Positions 58,037 to 64,000 of a stretch of DNA of 64,000 nt are shown one piece after another. Origin of the DNA: Salminus brasiliensis (lineage: Eukaryota; Chordata; Actinopteri; Characiformes; Bryconidae). The notes beneath the pieces were generated by a model, which saw only the letters and a program-made list of their open reading frames with translations, did no database searches and was not told the origin of the DNA. The translations under genes were made by a program, and so were the position numbers. The stretch is taken from the NCBI RefSeq assembly GCF_030463535.1, contig NC_132894.1:27734625-27798624 (forward strand). The letters run 5' to 3'. Numbering within the stretch: the stretch's first letter is position 1; each line of letters begins with the position of its first letter.

Positions 58037-58660
58037 CAGTCATGAGAAAAGTTAGGACACCCCATGAAAACATTTGTCATAGGCAATTTTCACAATTCAC
58101 ACAAAATAATTGGCAAAATGTCATTAATACAAATGTTTTATTTAAACCTCGGACATTTAGTTAGGTTGTCTCTTGACTGTTGAAGTGAGTGATATCACCA
58201 AGGCAAAATTCAAAGAGCTCTCTGAGGCCTTCAGAAAGAAGGCTGTAGATGCAGATGAGTCTGGGAAGGGGTTTAAAAAGACTGCCATCACGACCAGACC
58301 AGGCCATCCTAGCTACTTCAGCCCAGGAGCAGACCAAAAATCCTAAAATGTCATCACGGGACCTACTTTGGACCCTCCTCAGTTGATGTTGATGTCAAAG
58401 TACATAAATCTACCATCAGAAGGAGACTGCACATGTTTCATTTTTATGGGAGGTGTGTAACAACAAAACCATCAGAGCCAAGAGCAAAGATTTATCTGTC
58501 CAAAGCACATTGTTTGCAGAAATCCTGGTCTTTGTCTAGGTGCTCTCTAGCAAACTTTAGTCTTGCCCTGATGTTTTTTTTTTTTTTGGTTGTTTTTGAC
58601 AGCAAGAGTTTCCTTCTTGCACACCTCTGTTAAAAAAGGCTGTTTTTAAGATCAGACCTA
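58037..58660. mobile_element. Rearranged Tc1-like element
   Basis: After a TA it begins CAGTCATGAGAAAAGTTAGG then ACACCCCATGAAAACATTTG, a common teleost Tc1 end. It continues with antisense and sense transposase-like scraps (for example ELSEAFRKKAVDADESGKGF near 58220-58275) broken by stops. A poly-T run sits near 58571. The right terminal repeat was not found. Confidence 0.65.
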
Positions 58661-59089
58661 GATCTTGGCTAAGGTGGGGGGGCAGACTCACCATGTGAAA
58701 GACAGGACAACGTTTTTCATTCATTTAAGCACATTCTTCTTGCTTACTGTCTCTAACTCTGGCACTTGGGGTGTGTCAAGGGTTCTTGGCAGAGAGCCCG
58801 CTAAGCCTCCACTTCTCCAACCCCTCCCACTGCTTGCTATGTTAGTAGACCCCTATGGTTCTAGTATCTAGCCCAACAGGTTTGTGCCACTGACAAGGTA
58901 AAAAAGCTGCCAAACTAAAATGGAGAAGACAAAACAAATGAGACAAAAAAAGAAAAGCCAAACCTGCTGCCCATGCCTAAGAGAGAATGGATACTGCACC
59001 GCCGCTTAGCACAGAGGATTCAGAAAAGGCAGTATCTAGCATGAAAGAAAAAAAAAGGCAAGACCGATGTAGACGCCACGGTTCAGGGT

Positions 59090-59300
59090 TTACTGGGGCG
59101 AAAGGGACTTCTATTCAGAGGGCAACAGAGACTTAAGCGAGGGCGCGTTTATAGCACTCCTCAAATGTTTACAGCTGCGTCCACATAAGAGCTGCCGATA
59201 ACACCATAGCAACAGGAACGAGAGGGCAGCCTCCATCGCTCCCTCGGCCGGGCTTTAATTAGGTGGTTAAAGAAGGCTTAAAAAGCAGGCCCTTAGGAGG
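59090..59300. promoter_or_regulatory. Candidate intronic enhancer in nfat5 intron 1
   Basis: A GC-richer, repeat-free block in AT-rich intron. It contains ACACCATAGCAAC (59203-59217, near an RFX X-box), TTTAATTAGG (homeobox-type TAATTA) and GCCGGGCTTTAATTAGGTGG. The enhancer role is a guess from composition and motifs only. Confidence 0.25.
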
Positions 59301-62300
59301 CCAAACAACACAACAACATCCTAAAGCTTGTCCAGTTGCGGAAAACCTCTCTGGATTTCCAACTATTGCAAAGAGACGTACTAATCATGATGAAGAATGA
59401 TGTTCTATTGGGTAAGCATTAGCTGTACATGGGGAGGTGGAGTCTGTACAATGCATGACTGATTACCTTTCCTACCTTTTACAGCACTAGGTGCTAAGAA
59501 GTCTAGGAAGTAGAATTGAAAACTCAGGCCCAAACAGATCCCTATGTGAGTTGTGGGGCACTTTTTGAATTGTAAAGTGGAATTCCAGAGGCAATACAAT
59601 CTCCCCCAATCCACTTGTGATTTCTAGTGAACATCACAGGTCACTACATCAGCTGAATGCCGACCGAGTGCATTGCGAGGCTCTAGTTATTACACTACAG
59701 GAGAAGACAAAAGAAGAGCTGGCGGTTACTTTAATTTGTTTAAGGTGGATAACAAGCATGAAGATGCTGCTCATTGCCTCATCAGTGCAAGATGAATCAC
59801 ATGCTGCAGTAATCTGTATTGGCACTGGAAGACTTTTTCTTTGAGCAGTTAAAAACCCAGAGGCCTAGGCTCCCCCAGCACTCCCAACCCTGCCCCCCAT
59901 GCATATTGCAGCTAAGATCTTTGACATTCATTCTTGTGTATTCGAATAAAAAACACCATCCTTTTAGCAAATGGGGTTTCTAGATGTCAAGCCAACGGAT
60001 TCTCTTAGCAGCAGCATTAACTGTAGAAATATTTGGGTCTAACCATACTTTAAAGAGAGACCATTTCTGTGCACACTAGACACAAATATTTACACCAGAA
60101 ATAGTATTACTTTTAGGAGCGGTAATGTGTAACGTTGAGGACATTTGTTCATGTAGAAATTCTGTTAACAGTGAAAGGCAACAACGCATCCAAACATTTT
60201 GGTGAGAGAAATAGGTGTGAAGATGCAAACATGCAAAGATTAATATGGTTCCAAAGAACAGTGCTATCTAGCAGTCAGGGTCTACACACACAACATAAAC
60301 CAGTACAACAACACCAGTGTTGTATTCTGTCTTCAGATTCCACGGTTCTGACTGCATACATTTGCAAGTCATTTTGTCACGTGATAGTGAGTTTTTTCAT
60401 ACTATGACTTTTTTCTAGGATGCCCCCTGAAACTGAAAGTGAATCGACTGAGATTCTTTAAGTCAATCAGTCGAGAATAGGGGCGTCACTATAACGTTCT
60501 ATTTTTAGATAATATATCCTCCCAGAAATAAGGGCAATGAACAATATTATTGTTATTTCCAGACCATTTTATGCCACTGATATATTGCTAATATAATAGC
60601 AAGGGCAGTGAACTTTTAATAAACAGTTTGGGAAATGATCATATCTATACCTGTAAACGCTGTTACTGATGCACTGGTCACTGCATGACTGGTTAAAATA
60701 TCAGTGACTTTTATTGGTATGTAAACAAACACAAATGTAAACACAATTGATGATATCAAAGTTAGAGAAAATGATTGAGTAATTATAGTGACAGGCCTTC
60801 TGTGACAAAAAGCTTACAAAAATGATCACATTTTATTGAAGAATTATAAATAAGGCAACCTGAAGCTGGGGCGGACATGGTGGAAAGTTATGCTAGCAAT
60901 AACGATCTTTCAGAAAATATCTCAAATTTGGAGGCATTTTGAACTTATGAGGGAGAATCCTTAAGAGTTAAATCCAAGCTCGGTCTGCAAGACTTTGCTT
61001 ATTATTTAAAAACATCCAACGCAGCAAACCACTTGAAACAGCTAAGTTGCTATAGATGGATTAGATTAGATATATGGATATAGATTCAACATATATGTTT
61101 TGTATATCTCTGCTAGGCCAGTCATGACACACAAAAGTATGACCACACATTTGCCTTGTGATTTCTATAGGCCTGGCCAATCTTTCGGTTTAGACCTATT
61201 AGCTATTTGTTGTTCAGGGAAGAGAGACTGAGGACAAACGTTTGCCTTTTCATCTTAAATATTTGTCACATGATTCTTTTAAAATATTATTATTTATTTA
61301 TATTTAATTAAAAAAAATACATTCGCCTTATAAGCCTGGAGAAGACAAGATATAATTATTTCAAAGTGCAATTTTGTTTCTTTTATTGAAAATCATTCGA
61401 ATCTTAACTTATTTTGTTAATTTTGTTTTATGAGTTCTCTACGTTTACAGAGAAACAAAGAAGTTCTGTTAAAAAAGCAATTTTAATGTTTAACCGAAAA
61501 GATACATTATATATATATATAATGATAGTGCAGGTAGCTTCTGGCTCCCCAAGCTCCTTAGCCATTTTCAACCAAAATGATATGATCAGAGCTCACTTTC
61601 AGTAACATAGATGCATGATAAAGCACCTTGTGACAATGGTGGTGTGAGACACGGGTTTGGGTGAGGTTAGCTAAGACAGACGTAACAATCACACCGCGTT
61701 CTCTCCCACATTTCAGCAATCACAGAAAGCAAACACTTCCCTGATTCCCACTACATTCGCTGATAAATCAGATGAGCTAGCAGTTTAGCTCCTGAATGAC
61801 CATTTTCAAACTGCTCACATTTCTAAAGATAGTAGGCGTAGAAGGAGTTAAACTCAGCAAAAGCATTTTATGTTTGGTTTCCTTCTGATTTGAAGAAACT
61901 CAAAACCAGCAGCCCCACTGCTTAAACAGCCGGCCACAGAATGACTGTTTATTTAACGGTGTTAAAAATGTGCAGATTCATATAATCCTATACTCCTGTG
62001 GAAATAAACCAAGAGCGTGTATAAAATACCATAATCACAGTGCTTTATGTGCAGTTTAGGATCTTCATGCTACAAAACAAAGATCTGAATTGCTGAATGA
62101 TTCTGATATTTATTTTACAACTTGTAATAATACATTGAAAACACTGATCAGTTGTATGTAACATGGTCAAAGATTGATCAAACGTATAACAGTGATTTTA
62201 CTCACTGTCAAATGTGCTTGGAAGAGTTCCTCTTCGTAACGTTGTCTTCAATGTAGGCCTCTTATCGAATAACTATAGTAAATTGCCCTGGGGGGTGGTT

Positions 62301-62607
62301 GAAAAACCAAGCTCCAATGCACTGTTCACAATCACTGTTTCGCGGCTGCTTCAGAGTTAGGGACTGTCAATAAATTACCAAAGAAAGCAAAAGAAAGTGT
62401 TGCTATTCTTCCTCTTGTTAATATTGGTTAATGGTTAATGATTATTATTATTATTACTATTTTAATTATATCTGTATGTACATTAGATTATTCTTCCTGG
62501 AACATCACAGATGACTTACAGACAACAGAAGTTGTCATCAGAAACAGTACCGCTAATTATAACAGCAACTACATTTTCTACGATTCCTGACAGTGACAGT
62601 GTGAGAG

Positions 62608-62673
62608 TTAAAGCCTAATATGTCTTATTATGTCCAATTAAAGCCTAATATTTCTTATTATGTCAAATTAAAG
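62608..62673. repeat. 32-bp direct repeat pair
   Basis: TTAAAGCCTAATATGTCTTA / TTAAAGCCTAATATTTCTTA, each followed by TTATGTC.AA, in tandem. Confidence 0.85.
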
Positions 62674-62965
62674 GACACACGAATCACGTATCACAAAACA
62701 CGATGTTTGTTCAAAGAGCCAAAACGGCTTTGTTTGACGTGTAAAACCGAAAGCTCTGTGTCAAGATGGTCCTAAAAATGTACAGCGCACCATACCAAGA
62801 TATCACCCTGCAGCACTGAACAGGTTCAGCCAGTGCACATAGCAAAACAGTCTAGTTTCAGCCTTTCTGTAGTTTGGGTGGGTATTTATTGTCACTGTGG
62901 GCTGTTACCATGGTATCTCTTAACTGTAATCAACACAGCCCTACTTAAACTCAACGAAACATGTA

Positions 62966-63390
62966 CACTTGTCAGCCGTGACATTAAAACCCTCATGCCG
63001 CCAAAACAGTTCTGACCCGTGCCAGATCTCTGAAGGTGTTCTGTGGTATCGTCAGGCACCAAGACATTAGCTACATCTCATTGGTTGCATTAATGAGCCT
63101 TCGGTGCCCAAGACCCTGTCGCTGGTTCAGTAGTTTCTAAGGAGCTTCTTATGAGCACTTTTGTCAGGTACTGACCAAAGTATATTTGGAACACCCTGCA
63201 AGACCTGCCTGGTGTTTTGGAGATGTTCTGACCCAGTCGTCTAGCCATCACAATTTGGCAGTGGTCAAAGTGACCCAGCATCTTATGCTTTTCCATTTTT
63301 CCTGCTTCCAATGCATCAACCTAAAGAACTTACTGTTCACTTGCTGCCTAATATGTAGATCCCATACATGAACGTTATGGCTGATCAGTG
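62966..63390 (-). mobile_element. Tc1/mariner-like copy with both ends, related to 3651-3970
   Basis: Ends CACTTGTCAGCCGTGACATT and the inverted CACTGATCAGCCATAACGTT, both next to TA (62964-62965, 63391-63392). Inside, on the minus strand, MEKHKMLGHFDHCQIVMARR then LGQNISKTPGRSC is the helix-turn-helix start of the transposase; the catalytic part is deleted. 425 bp. Confidence 0.75.
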
Positions 63391-63392
63391 TA

Positions 63393-63821
63393 TTAGAGCT
63401 GCACAATGATTTTGGTATCATATTGATATAATACAGGCAGATTTCAGCAACGCTGCTGTTATGGTAAAGTTGTATTGTCTAACATTGTTTTCTATTTCTC
63501 GGTTTACTTTAATGGCTGTGTATGAGTAAGCAGTAGACAGCCTAAACTAATATTACAGCCTGTTGCTACAGCATGTAGCATCCTTTGCACTACACTGATA
63601 CAAAAATGCATCAGCTAGTGATTACATTTGTTTTAAAGTTTAAGTCTAGTATTTAAATAAAAATATTGATACTCATATTATCTCAGGTAAAGGGTTGCTA
63701 TAATATTAAACTGAGGTTAGCAGTTAACACTGAAGTGGTTCTTTGTTGCAGAACAATGCCCTGTGTAAATGATTTCAATCATTATACTAATCGATTAAAA
63801 AAATCGTTAGGTGCAGACCTA
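63393..63821. mobile_element. Dispersed DNA repeat adjoining the Tc1-like copy
   Basis: Begins TTAGAGCTGCACAATGATTT and ends AAATCGTTAGGTGCAGACCTA, imperfect inverted ends of a common teleost repeat form. The interior matches 33640-34040. It directly abuts the Tc1-like element ending at 63390. Confidence 0.6.
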
Positions 63822-64000
63822 GCGATCATAAGAGGTAGACAATAAATAAGAGTCAAATAAGAAATTATTAATCCCAAGAGAACTAAAATAATGCTCATCT
63901 ACACTTCCATAACAATTCACAAACTGAAAATCCCCAGAGACAAACAGAATAGGTCTGAAAATAGCCAAAAATAAAAAAAGCCACTGTGAAAGCTGGACAC

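Larger units (their letters stand above)
50565..64000. other. nfat5: nfat5 intron 1 (incomplete, runs past the window)
   Basis: More than 13 kb with no recognisable exon. Named contents: X-box-like minisatellite (53480-53820), Tc1-like remnants (56840-57150, 58037-58660, 62966-63390), an (AAAAT)n tract (57340-57380), a GC-richer block (59090-59300), a 32-bp direct repeat pair (62608-62673) and the repeat 63393-63821. The exon 1 sequence expected for vertebrate NFAT5 (MPSDF...) was searched for and not found. Confidence 0.55.

Noticed and set aside
50565-64000. Search for nfat5 exon 1 (MPSDF... SADLDLESPKSLYS)
   Set aside because: No matching sequence or CpG-rich first exon seen on the minus strand; exon 1 probably lies beyond the window.

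Overview
This is vertebrate nuclear DNA, almost certainly from a ray-finned (teleost) fish. Small exons with GT-AG introns, AT-rich introns full of microsatellites, and many decayed Tc1/mariner, hAT and tRNA-derived SINE copies of kinds common in teleosts all point that way. I cannot name the species; an ostariophysan is only a guess. All protein-coding evidence lies on the minus strand, so transcription runs from high to low coordinates.

Three genes are arranged head to tail. (1) gcsh, the lipoyl carrier H protein of the mitochondrial glycine cleavage system, is complete in 5 exons (5552 down to 1501) and encodes 173 aa. (2) kars1, lysyl-tRNA synthetase, is complete in 14 exons (17454 down to 9234) and encodes 577 aa as the cytosolic form. 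A 135-bp cassette exon (14811-14945) carries a mitochondrial presequence and gives the organellar form. (3) nfat5, the tonicity-responsive Rel/NFAT factor, has 12 exons from 50564 down to 25638. Its first coding exon is not visible and probably lies beyond 64000. All exons were rebuilt by hand: reading phases match at every junction, and CDS lengths are multiples of three for gcsh (522) and kars1 (1734).

Layout: 1-1500 is the gcsh 3' flank; 2466-5401 is gcsh intron 1 with transposon copies; 5553-9233 is intergenic with a CpG-rich gcsh promoter and a broken Tc1-like transposase; 9234-17454 is kars1; 17455-25637 is intergenic plus the probable nfat5 3'UTR; 25638-50564 is nfat5; 50565-64000 is nfat5 intron 1, with repeats and one candidate enhancer. 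No tRNA, rRNA, CRISPR or prokaryotic feature was seen.

The most interesting signal is in kars1. The 5' splice site of the mitochondrial cassette exon lies inside a perfect 17-bp inverted repeat with a 29-nt loop, which could control the choice between cytosolic and mitochondrial enzyme. Other points are the exact phase symmetry of that exon, a regular I-Q-Q-Q-Q repeat in nfat5, an X-box-like minisatellite, and several transposon families with clear terminal repeats.
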